This document shows positions 42,706-51,899 of a DNA stretch of 64,000 bases, piece after piece. Each line of letters begins with the position of its first letter. Positions within the stretch are counted from its first letter, which is position 1. Origin of the DNA: UBA1757 sp045627385 (GTDB lineage Bacteria; Bacteroidota; Bacteroidia; Bacteroidales; UBA1402); contig JAZQNO010000032.1 of NCBI GenBank assembly GCA_045627385.1, positions 29,882 to 93,881 on the forward strand, written 5' to 3'. A program made the position numbers and the translations under genes. Under the pieces are notes generated by a model that saw only the letters and a list, made by a program, of their open reading frames with translations, made no database searches and was not told where the DNA came from.

Positions 42706-42713
42706 CAAAGTTA
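42706..42713 (-). promoter_or_regulatory. -7 box of the antiporter-tcdA-lolD operon
   Basis: TAACTTTG on the reverse strand lies 30 bp before ATG 42675, placing the likely transcript start about 20-25 bases upstream of the start codon. No -33 box at the usual spacing. Confidence 0.58.
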
Positions 42714-42729
42714 AGAATAACTTTGATAT

Positions 42730-43680
42730 TCAGGGCAGCAGAGAGATGATAAAACAATCCTTGCCCCTAAATCCTGAAAGGCTGAAATATTCGGCCCTTA
42801 CGAGATATCGGCCGTAAGGCAGCATTTCACCCCGACCGTCGGTCCCGTCCCAGCCGATGCAGCCTTCCGTACCCAGCAGCAGATTGTCGGCAATGCGGGC
42901 CCACAGCAGGCGCCGGCTGTCATAGACTCTGATGTTTGCCAAACAGGTTTCCGAAAAACGGTAATGCAGCACCAGAGACGCCCCGCGGCTTTGCGACATG
43001 GGGTAAATGCAGGTCTGTTCGGTATAAAAACCATCGGTGAAATCGCGAAAATCCGCTTCTATATCCCAATATTGCGAGTTGCGTCGTCCGGGTGTTCCGA
43101 ATCCGCTGCCGGCCGAAGCCGATGTCCAGGAATCGGTTTGCGAGGACGGCAGTCGGGGATGCCGTTTTTCCAGCGAAATGCCCTCGCGTGCGGTGACCAG
43201 TGTGTGGTGCATGCTTTTCGAATAGTCGAATTCGTCGACGACAGCCCTGTCCTTATCCAACAGCAACACATAACCGCTTTCGTTCGGATAGGAAGGAAAA
43301 CTCTTTATCTCCAAGCGCAGACTGTCTGCCGGGAAGCCGTAATCCTCCCTGACTCGGGCCGTGTCCGCTGTCAGCAGGCAGTATCCGCCCGGTTTCAGCA
43401 AAACGGTTTTCGAAGTGAGAGACTTCACCGTGTTGATTTCGCCTTTTGCGTTTCTGTTGCCGATGCTGTACTGCTTCAAGTCGACGACAGCGTCGGAAGT
43501 GTTCACAATTTCCACAAAATCAACCCCGTCCCCTATGGGATCGAAGAGGATTTCGTTGATGCTCAAAATAGGGACTGCCTCTCCTGATATTGTCTCAAGA
43601 AACTGACTGTCATTGATTTGACGATTGCAGGAACTGCAAAAGAGGCCAATCGCCGGCCATAGGAAAAAGTGTGTTTTCAT
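42730..43680 (-). CDS. Lamin-tail-domain lipoprotein
   Basis: A protein of 316 residues from ATG 43680; the frame upstream crosses the promoter. The signal peptide ends in a lipobox (IGLFCSSC), so it should be lipid-anchored. An LTD fold is suggested by 'ILSINEILFDPIGDGVDFVE', 'IVNTSDAVVDLKQYSIGN', and 'LKPGGYCLLTADTARVREDY', the pattern found in bacterial secreted lamin-tail proteins. The C-terminal part ('GWDGTDGRGEMLPYGRYLVR') resembles the FlgD/T9SS-like Ig module that often follows such domains. It is divergently transcribed from asd. The role is unknown; LTD proteins often bind DNA, polysaccharide or membranes at the cell surface. Confidence 0.72.
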   Translation of the reverse strand: MKTHFFLWPAIGLFCSSCNRQINDSQFLETISGEAVPILSINEILFDPIGDGVDFVEIVNTSDAVVDLKQYSIGNRNAKGEINTVKSLTSKTVLLKPGGYCLLTADTARVREDYGFPADSLRLEIKSFPSYPNESGYVLLLDKDRAVVDEFDYSKSMHHTLVTAREGISLEKRHPRLPSSQTDSWTSASAGSGFGTPGRRNSQYWDIEADFRDFTDGFYTEQTCIYPMSQSRGASLVLHYRFSETCLANIRVYDSRRLLWARIADNLLLGTEGCIGWDGTDGRGEMLPYGRYLVRAEYFSLSGFRGKDCFIISLLP

Positions 43681-43697
43681 CGTATTTTGTTTTTTTG

Positions 43698-43705
43698 TAA
43701 TTTTG
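43698..43705 (+). promoter_or_regulatory. -7 box upstream of asd
   Basis: TAATTTTG on the plus strand, 76 bp before the asd ATG. It overlaps the divergent region of the lamin-tail gene. Confidence 0.5.
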
Positions 43706-43722
43706 TCGCGTTTTCCACAAGG

Positions 43723-43730
43723 CAAATGTA
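43723..43730 (-). promoter_or_regulatory. -7 box of the lamin-tail lipoprotein gene
   Basis: TACATTTG on the reverse strand, 42 bp before ATG 43680. The two divergent -7 boxes are 17 bp apart and would produce transcripts that cross each other's promoter. Confidence 0.52.
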
Positions 43731-43781
43731 TGGAAAAGGCCGGAGGAAACGCAGTCATTTTACCTTAAAAACTTCAGAAAA

Positions 43782-44795
43782 ATGAAAGTCGCCATTGTTG
43801 GCATCAGCGGTGCCGTCGGTCAGGAATTCCTTCAGGTCCTGGCAGAAAGAAACTTCCCCTTGGATGAACTCGTCCTGTTTGGTTCGTCACGCAGTGCGGG
43901 CAGAGTGTATCAGTTCAAAGGAAAAGACCTTGTAGTCAAAGAGTTGAAACACAATGACGATTTCAAAGGCATCGATATCGCTTTCGTATCGGCCGGCGCC
44001 GGCACTTCCAAAGAATTTGCCGAGACCATCACCCGCTACGGCACTGTCATGATCGACAACTCGAGCGCTTTCCGCATGGACGCCCAAGTGCCTCTTGTCG
44101 TGCCTGAGGTCAATCCCGAAGACGCCCTCGAACGTCCGAAAGGCATCATTGCCAACCCCAATTGTACGACCATCATGATGGTGGTTGTCCTCAAGCCTAT
44201 TGAAAAGCTATCGCACATCAACCGCATCCATGTGGCCAGCTACCAGTCGGCCTCGGGCGCCGGTGCTCAGGCCATGGCCGAACTCCAGCAGCAGTATCGC
44301 GAGATTGTCGAAGACAAGCCTGTCACAGTCAATAAGTTCGCTTATCAGTTGGCTTACAACGTCATTCCTCAGATCGACGTTTTCACCGACAACGGCTACA
44401 CCAAAGAAGAGATGAAGATGTTCAACGAAACGCGCAAAATCATGCATTCCGACGTGAAATGTTCGGCCATGTGCGTCCGCATTTCTTCGCTCCGTTCGCA
44501 TTCCGAAGCCGTATGGGTCGAAACGGATGAACCGCTGGATGTCAAGGCCGTCCAAGACGCCATTGCCGCAGCTCCCGGTCTGACTCTGCAGGACGATCCC
44601 GCCACGCAGACTTATCCCATGCCCTTGTTCACCGGTGGAAAAGATAATGTCTACGTCGGCCGTGTCCGCAAGGACCTGGCCAATGAAAACGGCATCACCT
44701 TCTGGCTGTCAGGAGACCAGATCAAGAAAGGTGCCGCACTCAATGCCGTTCAGATTGCCGAATACCTCATCAAGGTCGGCAATGTACGCGGTTAA
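43782..44795 (+). CDS. asd: Aspartate-semialdehyde dehydrogenase
   Basis: A protein of 337 residues. The NADP-binding start 'KVAIVGISGAVGQEFLQVL', the catalytic Cys128 in 'IANPNCTTIMMVVVL', and the substrate region 'SYQSASGAGAQAMAELQQQ' with the later His in 'SLRSHSEAVWVET' are those of the short Gram-positive-type ASADH. It reduces aspartyl phosphate to aspartate semialdehyde, the branch point to lysine/diaminopimelate, threonine and methionine. No other gene of the pathway is adjacent. Its stop overlaps the stop of the convergent FKBP gene inside one TTAA palindrome (44792-44795). Confidence 0.97.
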   Translation: MKVAIVGISGAVGQEFLQVLAERNFPLDELVLFGSSRSAGRVYQFKGKDLVVKELKHNDDFKGIDIAFVSAGAGTSKEFAETITRYGTVMIDNSSAFRMDAQVPLVVPEVNPEDALERPKGIIANPNCTTIMMVVVLKPIEKLSHINRIHVASYQSASGAGAQAMAELQQQYREIVEDKPVTVNKFAYQLAYNVIPQIDVFTDNGYTKEEMKMFNETRKIMHSDVKCSAMCVRISSLRSHSEAVWVETDEPLDVKAVQDAIAAAPGLTLQDDPATQTYPMPLFTGGKDNVYVGRVRKDLANENGITFWLSGDQIKKGAALNAVQIAEYLIKVGNVRG

Positions 44796-45310
44796 TCGAC
44801 CGATTTCAGCTCTACAAGGAAAACGAGTGCCGAGTAGCCTGGAATAAAAGGGCTCGAATACCCGTAGTCCATCTCGCCGTATCCTAAATAGTAAGGGATG
44901 TAGACTTTCCAGATGTCGCCCTGATGCATGCGTTGGACGACTTCGGTGAAGCCTTCGATGGTGGTTTTGCCCAGTTCGAACGTCAGATATCCTTCGTCAA
45001 AGGGCGTGCCGTCGTACAGCCAGCCGCTGTAGTTGACGCTGACCGTCTGCCCCAGACAGGGCACCTGCCCCGTCCCTGAGGAGATGATTTTGTAATAAAT
45101 GCCAGTGGCGCCTGTGGGCTCATAGACCCCGCCTTTTTCCTCTGTCAGACTCTTGTCGTTGATTTCCAGAGGAAATATGTCGGTAGAGTCTTTCAAACTG
45201 TTCATAAAAGCCTCGTTGTCCTCTTGCCAGCGGATATCCTCAGGATCGTCCAGACAGGAGGCAAATGAAAGGATCGAAGCGGCCAAAGCGAGCCATATTG
45301 TTTTTTTCAT
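44792..45310 (-). CDS. FKBP-type peptidyl-prolyl isomerase lipoprotein
   Basis: A protein of 172 residues from ATG 45310 with a signal peptide and lipobox (LSFASC), so lipid-anchored in the envelope. The C-terminal domain has FKBP strands: 'CLGQTVSVNYSGWLYDGTPF', 'FELGKTTIEGFTEVVQRMHQ', 'GDIWKVYIPYYLGYG', and 'SALVFLVELKSV'. Members of this lipoprotein-FKBP group speed up proline isomerisation while outer-membrane or secreted proteins fold. The -7 box at 45326-45333 would give an unusually short leader of about nine bases. It converges on asd with overlapping stops and diverges from the HTCS gene. Confidence 0.88.
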   Translation of the reverse strand: MKKTIWLALAASILSFASCLDDPEDIRWQEDNEAFMNSLKDSTDIFPLEINDKSLTEEKGGVYEPTGATGIYYKIISSGTGQVPCLGQTVSVNYSGWLYDGTPFDEGYLTFELGKTTIEGFTEVVQRMHQGDIWKVYIPYYLGYGEMDYGYSSPFIPGYSALVFLVELKSVD

Positions 45311-45325
45311 ACGATACATTTTGCG

Positions 45326-45333
45326 CAAAGATA
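45326..45333 (-). promoter_or_regulatory. -7 box of the FKBP lipoprotein gene
   Basis: TATCTTTG on the reverse strand, an exact consensus match only 16 bp before the ATG. No clear -33 box. Confidence 0.55.
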
Positions 45334-45355
45334 CGGATTTTGCCCACTTTTCCAT

Positions 45356-45363
45356 TACCTTTG
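45356..45363 (+). promoter_or_regulatory. -7 box of the second HTCS gene
   Basis: TACCTTTG on the plus strand, 16 bp before the ATG at 45379. It is 22 bp from the divergent FKBP -7 box, so the two promoters must overlap. Confidence 0.55.
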
Positions 45364-45378
45364 CAGCAATTATAAGGT

Positions 45379-48300
45379 ATGTATATGAAAAAATCCATTC
45401 TGATTGTCGCAATTTCAATCTTTGCGCAGACAGTCTTCTCACAGAGTTATGTGAGTATCAAAACTTATACCGCTCAAGACGGACTTTCTCAGAAAAATGT
45501 CCAAAGCATCCTTCAGGACGACCGTGGAATGATTTGGTTTTCAACATGGAACGGTCTGGAACGTTTCGACGGCTACGATTTCGAAAATTTCAAGACATAC
45601 CCCGACAGCAAAGTCCACATCGCCAATCACCGTTTTGTCAGACTTACCAAAAGTTCTTTGGACAACATTTGGTGCACTTCCTACGATCAGAGTTGTTATC
45701 TGTTTGATACAAAATCACTTGAATATATCGACATCAAGGATATCGATTCGCGTCTCAATCATCTGATTGTCCGTGTCATCCCGCTCAATGACGGCGTCAC
45801 CTATCTGTTGGGCTCCATGGGAGAGATTTACCGTATCGATGAGAATCTGCTTCCCGATGCGACAGCCATTTCCCAAATTTCAAACAACGGCATCGGTGGC
45901 GTCATCCATGCCGTATACCGCGACAAATCTGGTAGCGAGTGGATTCTCAGCGAGAACGGCACCGTCCGTATGGGCTCTGACCATCTCGGCAGTCTGATGC
46001 CCTTCCAATTTGTCGAAGAAAGCGGCGATTGCCTGTATCTGGCCACCAGCAAAGGCTATGTGGCCTGTTACGATATGGGGAAAGACAACCTCCATGTCTG
46101 TCTCGAACAAGGCCGCGTCCCTGGTATCGACCATCTCAACAGGCTCGAAGACGGCCGGCTGGTGCTTTCTCATGCCGGCTCGAACCTCGCTATACTCAAT
46201 CCTGAAGACAACAGCTTGACATTCTGCGATTTCAAAACGGGCCGCGATTTGCGTTTGCTTCAGGAAAACGACAGCATCGTTTGGCTGATGAGTATGCAAG
46301 TCGGCGTCGTCCGTCTGAATGTCAAAACTCTGGTTTCTGAAAACATTCCCTATGAGCGTATTTCGGACAATGCTTTCAACGCCCGCTTCAGGGTATCTTT
46401 CGTTGATGAAGGAGGACGTGTCTGGCTGAAGCCTCTCGACGGAGAATTGTGTCATTACGACCCTCTGACACACAAACTGGAACAGGCTGTCATCGTCCGT
46501 GACGGCGTAGAAACGCCCATCGTGATGAGGACCATCAACCATCTGGTCGACAACAACCGCAATTTGTGGTATACCGATGAAAACGGTCTGGCCATGCTGA
46601 GTTTCGAGAAAGCCGAATATCAGGTCATTCCCAGCCATCACGACGTGGCCGCACGCGGCATGGTCGAGGATAGGGAAGGCCATATTTGGGTCGGTTGGAA
46701 GAACAATCTCATCGACCGCAACGGATATCTGAGCGTTTACGACAGCCAGGGGGTGTTCTTGGGCAACTACGATTTGAAAGGCCAGCTCCACAAGGACGAG
46801 AACACCCTGTTCGGCACGGACATTTACTGCCTCAGCGAGGATGCCGACGGGAACATCTGGATCGGAACCAAGCGCGAGGGTCTCTTTATCCTTGAACGGC
46901 TCGAAAACGGCACCTTCAAGATGCACCATTACAACCGTACGACCACGGACTACGGCCTGCATTCCAAGTCGATATTTTGCATTTTGCACGACAGTCACCA
47001 CCGTGTCTGGCTCGGTTCCTTCGGCGACGGACTGCAGCTGGCCGATGTCAGCGGAGGCGTCGGCGACATCCGATTCATCAACGGCGACAACCGCATGCCG
47101 GGTTATCCCTACCACAGATGCAACGAAATCCGCTGTCTCTGCGAAACCGACAATGGGGTCATTCTGGTGGGGACGACCAACGGACTGGTCACTTTCTCTT
47201 CCGATTTCGACCAGCCTGAAAACGTGCAGTTCTTCTTGAACGCCTGCAGTGAGGATCCGCACAGTCTGAGCAACAACGACATATACCACATCATGCAGTC
47301 GTCCGCAGGTGATGTCTACGTCACCTCCTACGGGGGCGGTGTCAACAAAACGGTCAAGGCCAATCTGCTGTCCGAACATATCAAATTCAACCATTACAAT
47401 CAGGTGAACAGCACATTGCCCGATTTGACAATGTCGGTTGTCGAAGATGATTTCGGCCATTTCTGGGCCACGTCGCAGAATAAACTCATCCACATGGACG
47501 CCAACCTGAACCGGATTGAGGATTTCAATATGGACGGTCTGACGGACGCCATGCCTTTCAAACTCCAATCGGGCCGACTGCTTATCGGCGGCATGCTGAA
47601 CGTGTATTGCATCACTCCCGACAGTGTCAGCACAGCTCCGAAAGGCTCCCATTTGGCCTTCCTCTATGTGGACATTCTCAAAAAGGACGTCAAGCGTGTC
47701 ATCATTTCCGACCATTCTACTCCGCTCGAACTGAAGTCGGACGAGCGCAACTGCATGATCACTTTCTCCGCTTTGGAATACTCCGAACCGAACAGTATCG
47801 AATATGTCTATCGAATCAAGGAACTGAACGAGCACTGGATGCCGCTCGGCCACAACCATTACGCCAATCTGGCCAATCTGCCTTCCGGCAATTTCCTGTT
47901 CGAAGTCAGGTCGACCGATACGAACGGCACATGGAACGACGCCATCGCCAGCCTACCCATCCGAGTCGAACCCAAATTCGGAGAAACGGTTTGGGCCATT
48001 GTCCTGTATGTGCTGCTCGGACTGATTCTGATCGCCGCCACTGTCTGGGTGGTGCTGCGTCTGGCCCGTCTGCGCCGCAGCGTGGAAACCGAACAGGAAT
48101 TGAGCAACATCAAGTTGCGTTTCTTCACCGATATTTCACACGAGCTGCGCACTCCTCTGACGCTGATAGCCAATCCTATAGAAGAAATCGAGCGCAACGA
48201 GAACCTTTCACCGGAGGGAAAGGAAAACCTGCAGGTGGCCCGTCGCAATGTGGAACGGATGTTGCGCCTGGTCAACCAGATTCTGGATGTCCGCAAAATT

Positions 48301-49713
48301 CAGAACGGCAAGATGAAAGTCTTTGTCGAACAGGTTGTGCCTGGAGAACTGATCAGCCGAGTTTGCGATTCATTCAAGTCTCTGGCGGTCAAGCAACGCA
48401 TACAGTTCCATACCGCCATCGATTTGGCCGGTTTCAGCATTTACACCGATAAGGACAAATTGGAAAAAATCATTTTCAACCTTTTGTCGAACGCCTTCAA
48501 ATACACGCCAGAGGGCAAGTCGATTACGGTTCATGCCAGTCAGGATAAGGACACGCTTCTGTTGAGCGTCGAGGATGAAGGTGTCGGCATCAGCCCGAAC
48601 CGCCTGTCCACCATCTTCTCCCGTTTTGAAACGGCAGATGAGGCCGATCCGAGCATTTCTACCGGTATCGGCCTGTCCCTTGTCAAGGATATGCTCAATC
48701 TGATGCACGGTTCCATCAAGGTAGACAGCAAGTTGGGAGAAGGCAGCCGTTTCCAGATGAAAATACCGGGGAACAAGTCGATATTCCTCTCCGATCCCAA
48801 TGTGGAATTCATTCTTGCGGACAATCCGCTGAAAGGAAGTGCTGAGACGCCGTCCGTCCAGACAAAGGAAGAGCCCGTCGACGAGAGCCGTATGCGAGTG
48901 CTGATTGTTGAAGACAATGAAGAGCTCCGTCATTTCATCGCCACTATTCTCAGCAAGGATTACGAAGTGGAGGAGGCCGATGATGGAAAGATCGGCTTGG
49001 AAAAGACACGCAAACTTCACCCGGATTTGGTCATCAGCGACATTATGATGCCCAATATGGACGGCATCGATTACCTGAAGAGCGTACGCACAGACACCTC
49101 CATCTGCCACATTCCCGTCATTTTGCTTTCAGCCAAATCGTCCGTCGAAGACCAGATCAGCGGTCTGGATTTCGGTGCCGACGACTACATCACCAAGCCT
49201 TTCCATTCGGCCTATCTGAAAGCCAAGATTGCGGCTGTCCTTAAGCGCCGTCAGAGCCTCTACGCCTACTACTTTGGTGAACAGGGCGGCACTCGGCCGG
49301 CCGAGGAGGAAAGTGCAAGCCTTCTCGACCAGGTCTCGCCCTCCATGCCTATGCTCACCAACTATGACGAGGACTTTGTCAATATGCTGGTCAAGTCGGT
49401 TGAAATGAATTTCCAGAATCCTAACTTCAAAATTGAAGATCTGACTGAGTCCATCCATATGAGCCGTGCCGTCTTCTACCGCAAAGTCAAATCGCTGATG
49501 GGTGTGCCTCCGGTCGAATTCGTCAGCCGCATGCGCATCAAACGTGCCGCTCAGCTTCTCGGTCAGAGGAACTTGAGCATTTCGGAAATCGGTTACATGT
49601 GCGGTTTCACCACTCCCCAGTATTTCACGAAAGTGTTCCGCAAGACGATGGACTGCACTCCGAAGGAATATCGTGAACGCCTCGGAGCCAAGAAGATCAC
49701 CATCGACATTTGA
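45379..49713 (+). CDS. Hybrid two-component system regulator (HTCS), complete
   Basis: A protein of 1444 residues (ATG 45379; a second ATG two codons later is equally possible) with a signal peptide (SILIVAISIFAQTVFSQ). Two seven-bladed Reg_prop propellers fill about residues 25-780 (blade pattern 'GMIWFSTWNGLERFDGYDF', 'GNIWIGTKREGLFIL'). A Y_Y_Y domain and a membrane helix near 872-893 follow. The histidine kinase has His921 in 'FFTDISHELRTPLTLI' and an ATPase domain with 'DEGVGISPNRL' and 'STGIGLSLVKDML'. The receiver has Asp1221 in 'LVISDIMMPNMDGIDY'. The AraC domain (about 1330-1440) ends 'GFTTPQYFTKVFRKTM'. All parts look functional. No SusC/SusD or glycosidase gene is adjacent, so its target is not evident; dut follows after 21 bp. 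Confidence 0.96.
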   Translation: MYMKKSILIVAISIFAQTVFSQSYVSIKTYTAQDGLSQKNVQSILQDDRGMIWFSTWNGLERFDGYDFENFKTYPDSKVHIANHRFVRLTKSSLDNIWCTSYDQSCYLFDTKSLEYIDIKDIDSRLNHLIVRVIPLNDGVTYLLGSMGEIYRIDENLLPDATAISQISNNGIGGVIHAVYRDKSGSEWILSENGTVRMGSDHLGSLMPFQFVEESGDCLYLATSKGYVACYDMGKDNLHVCLEQGRVPGIDHLNRLEDGRLVLSHAGSNLAILNPEDNSLTFCDFKTGRDLRLLQENDSIVWLMSMQVGVVRLNVKTLVSENIPYERISDNAFNARFRVSFVDEGGRVWLKPLDGELCHYDPLTHKLEQAVIVRDGVETPIVMRTINHLVDNNRNLWYTDENGLAMLSFEKAEYQVIPSHHDVAARGMVEDREGHIWVGWKNNLIDRNGYLSVYDSQGVFLGNYDLKGQLHKDENTLFGTDIYCLSEDADGNIWIGTKREGLFILERLENGTFKMHHYNRTTTDYGLHSKSIFCILHDSHHRVWLGSFGDGLQLADVSGGVGDIRFINGDNRMPGYPYHRCNEIRCLCETDNGVILVGTTNGLVTFSSDFDQPENVQFFLNACSEDPHSLSNNDIYHIMQSSAGDVYVTSYGGGVNKTVKANLLSEHIKFNHYNQVNSTLPDLTMSVVEDDFGHFWATSQNKLIHMDANLNRIEDFNMDGLTDAMPFKLQSGRLLIGGMLNVYCITPDSVSTAPKGSHLAFLYVDILKKDVKRVIISDHSTPLELKSDERNCMITFSALEYSEPNSIEYVYRIKELNEHWMPLGHNHYANLANLPSGNFLFEVRSTDTNGTWNDAIASLPIRVEPKFGETVWAIVLYVLLGLILIAATVWVVLRLARLRRSVETEQELSNIKLRFFTDISHELRTPLTLIANPIEEIERNENLSPEGKENLQVARRNVERMLRLVNQILDVRKIQNGKMKVFVEQVVPGELISRVCDSFKSLAVKQRIQFHTAIDLAGFSIYTDKDKLEKIIFNLLSNAFKYTPEGKSITVHASQDKDTLLLSVEDEGVGISPNRLSTIFSRFETADEADPSISTGIGLSLVKDMLNLMHGSIKVDSKLGEGSRFQMKIPGNKSIFLSDPNVEFILADNPLKGSAETPSVQTKEEPVDESRMRVLIVEDNEELRHFIATILSKDYEVEEADDGKIGLEKTRKLHPDLVISDIMMPNMDGIDYLKSVRTDTSICHIPVILLSAKSSVEDQISGLDFGADDYITKPFHSAYLKAKIAAVLKRRQSLYAYYFGEQGGTRPAEEESASLLDQVSPSMPMLTNYDEDFVNMLVKSVEMNFQNPNFKIEDLTESIHMSRAVFYRKVKSLMGVPPVEFVSRMRIKRAAQLLGQRNLSISEIGYMCGFTTPQYFTKVFRKTMDCTPKEYRERLGAKKITIDI

Positions 49714-49734
49714 AATCATTTAAAGAGATAAGCT

Positions 49735-50172
49735 ATGATAAGCGTGAAAGTTGTCAACAAGTCGCGTCACGACCTGCCTCAGTATGCGACCCCGCAGTCG
49801 GCCGGTATGGACCTGAGGGCCAACATCGACGCGCCGGTCGTGCTCAAACCTTTTGAGCGCAAACTGATTCCTACCGGGCTTTTCATCGAACTGCCCGCCG
49901 GATACGAGGCGCAGATACGCCCCAGAAGCGGTTTGGCTCTCAAGAAGGGGATAAGCGTGCTTAACACCCCAGGAACCATAGATGCCGACTATCGTGGAGA
50001 GATTGGAGTGATTCTCATCAATCTTTCCCAAGAAGACTTTGTCGTTGAAGATGGCGAGCGCATTTGCCAGATGGTGATTGCGGCCCACGAACAGGCCGAT
50101 TGGGTGGCCGTCGACGTGTTGGGCGAAACCGAGCGCGGCGCCGGAGGTTTCGGCCATACCGGCAAAAAATGA
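49735..50172 (+). CDS. dut: dUTP diphosphatase
   Basis: A protein of 145 residues with all five trimeric dUTPase motifs: 'SAGMDLRANID', 'RPRSGLALKKG', 'NTPGTIDADYRGEIGVILIN', 'GERICQMVIA', and the C-terminal glycine-rich 'ERGAGGFGHTGKK'. It hydrolyses dUTP to dUMP, keeping uracil out of DNA and feeding dTMP synthesis. It starts 21 bp after the HTCS gene; its stop overlaps the next ATG as ATGA. It begins the conserved-looking series dut-TPR-DUF4292-EnvC. Confidence 0.97.
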   Translation: MISVKVVNKSRHDLPQYATPQSAGMDLRANIDAPVVLKPFERKLIPTGLFIELPAGYEAQIRPRSGLALKKGISVLNTPGTIDADYRGEIGVILINLSQEDFVVEDGERICQMVIAAHEQADWVAVDVLGETERGAGGFGHTGKK

Positions 50173-51899
50173 CTTGTCTTATGTCGAGCTGCATGTCAAA
50201 GTGGACACAGGTGCTGTTGGGCGTCCTTTTGGGCTGCTCCTGCCCCTTGTGTGCGCAGACAAAAGCCGACACAGCCGTCAATCCTGCCGACAGCTATTTT
50301 CAGGAGGCCCTCCGTTACAAATTCAACGGAGACTATGCGGCTGCCTTTGACTTGTTGAGGCAAAGCGTCCAGTACGACGCCACGCAAGCCGCCGCTTGTT
50401 ACGAACTGGCTGGATTTTATTTGGCTCTAAACCAGAAGTCGACGGCTTTCCACTATTATCAGAAAGCTTGCGAACTGGAGCCGGACAACGAATGGTACGC
50501 TCTCCAGCTGGCCGGACTCTGCAGAGAGAACAATCTGCTGGACAAGGCGTCGGAACTGCTCGAAAAAGTGGCTTCCGAGCATCCCGACAAGTACGAACTC
50601 TATTATCATGTGGCCGAACTGTATTTCCAGCAGGAAGACTACAGAGCGGCTTTGGACGCTTTAGAGCATCTCGAGGCCAACACCGGTGTCATAGAGGAGA
50701 TCACCCGACAGAAATGCGAAGCCTACCAGGCTTTGGGCAAACCCCGCAAAGTCATTAAGGAAGTGAAACGACTTGAGGCGCTCAATCCTTCAGAACCGCA
50801 TTATCAGCTGCTGGTCGGCGTTTCTTATCTGGACATCGGCAAACAGAAGAAAGCCGTCAGAATTCTTGACGAGGTGCTGGAATCGTACCCCGACAATGGA
50901 GAGGCCATTCTTCAGCGGGCTTTCGCTGACTACTTCATTGCCGGAAACAAGACCGAAGCTATGGCTTCTCGCATGAAGGAAATCATAGACCGCCCCAAGG
51001 TCGATTTGCTTAGTAAAATGACCGCATTAGATTATTTTACTAAGAATAACTATCAGGATACCACATTGATGGACGAAATTTATACTGAGTTGTTGGAACA
51101 ATTTCCAGACGAATACAATCTGCGCCAACAGCATCTCGCATGGCTGTTCCAACAAGACAGGAAATACGAAGCCAGACTGGAACTGCGTACCGTCTTGGAT
51201 ATGAATCCCGCCCAACAGCAAGCCTGGAGAGATTTCCTGACGCTCTATCTTGAAACCGACGATGTCGAGCAGGTCGCCCAAATCTGCCGCGAAGCCCTGG
51301 ACTATTTTCCAGACGACCCTTCGTTTTGGTATTACTTGGCGGTGACGCATATACGCAATTCTGAATATGCCGAGGCGATAGACGCCTACGAAAAGAGTCT
51401 GGCGGCCGATCAAGAATCCAATCCCGAATGGCAGTCGTCCATTCTCGGCTATATGGGCGACGTCTATCAGGAACTTCAAGACTCTGCCAAAGCGGTTGAA
51501 AGCTATGAGAAGGCGCTGGCCCTGAATCCGCAGAATGTTCCCGTTCTCAACAATTATGCGTATTTCCTCAGCGTCAAAGGCATCGACCTGGAACGCGCCG
51601 CCGAGATGTCCCGCCTGTCGCTTCGGGCGGAACCCAACAACAGCACCTATCTAGACACTTACGCCTGGATTTGTTTCCGGCAGGGGAATTATCCGATGGC
51701 AAAGATTTATATCGACCGTGCCTTTATCAATCTCAACGAGGGTACGGCCGAAATCTACGAACACTGCGGAGACATTCTTTGGCATTGCGGTCAGCAAGAA
51801 GCTGCCCTGCTGGAATGGATGAAAGCGGTCGACATGTCTGAAAACCCCAGCGAATTGCTCACCAGGAAGGTGGCAGACCAATGTTATTATGAAAGGTAA
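50169..51899 (+). CDS. TPR-repeat lipoprotein or secreted protein
   Basis: A protein of 576 residues from the ATG at 50169, which overlaps the dut stop; ATGs at 50181 and 50193 also precede the signal peptide. The hydrophobic core 'VLLGVLLGCSCPLCAQ' could be cleaved after AQ or processed as a lipoprotein. The rest consists of TPR repeats from about residue 40 to the end ('FNGDYAAAFDLLRQSVQYD', 'AVESYEKALALNPQNVPVLN', 'YAWICFRQGNYPMAKIYIDR'). Its position between dut and a DUF4292 lipoprotein suggests an envelope assembly or cell-wall role, but the sequence shows only a protein-binding scaffold. Confidence 0.85.
   Translation: MTCLMSSCMSKWTQVLLGVLLGCSCPLCAQTKADTAVNPADSYFQEALRYKFNGDYAAAFDLLRQSVQYDATQAAACYELAGFYLALNQKSTAFHYYQKACELEPDNEWYALQLAGLCRENNLLDKASELLEKVASEHPDKYELYYHVAELYFQQEDYRAALDALEHLEANTGVIEEITRQKCEAYQALGKPRKVIKEVKRLEALNPSEPHYQLLVGVSYLDIGKQKKAVRILDEVLESYPDNGEAILQRAFADYFIAGNKTEAMASRMKEIIDRPKVDLLSKMTALDYFTKNNYQDTTLMDEIYTELLEQFPDEYNLRQQHLAWLFQQDRKYEARLELRTVLDMNPAQQQAWRDFLTLYLETDDVEQVAQICREALDYFPDDPSFWYYLAVTHIRNSEYAEAIDAYEKSLAADQESNPEWQSSILGYMGDVYQELQDSAKAVESYEKALALNPQNVPVLNNYAYFLSVKGIDLERAAEMSRLSLRAEPNNSTYLDTYAWICFRQGNYPMAKIYIDRAFINLNEGTAEIYEHCGDILWHCGQQEAALLEWMKAVDMSENPSELLTRKVADQCYYER

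Noticed and set aside
42676..42708. TTG start of the antiporter at 42708
   Set aside because: The codon is part of the -7 promoter box; the signal and first helix fit ATG 42675.
45880..47859. Reverse-strand ORF of 659 codons inside the HTCS gene
   Set aside because: It is the antisense shadow of the propeller domain; the forward protein has continuous conserved motifs.
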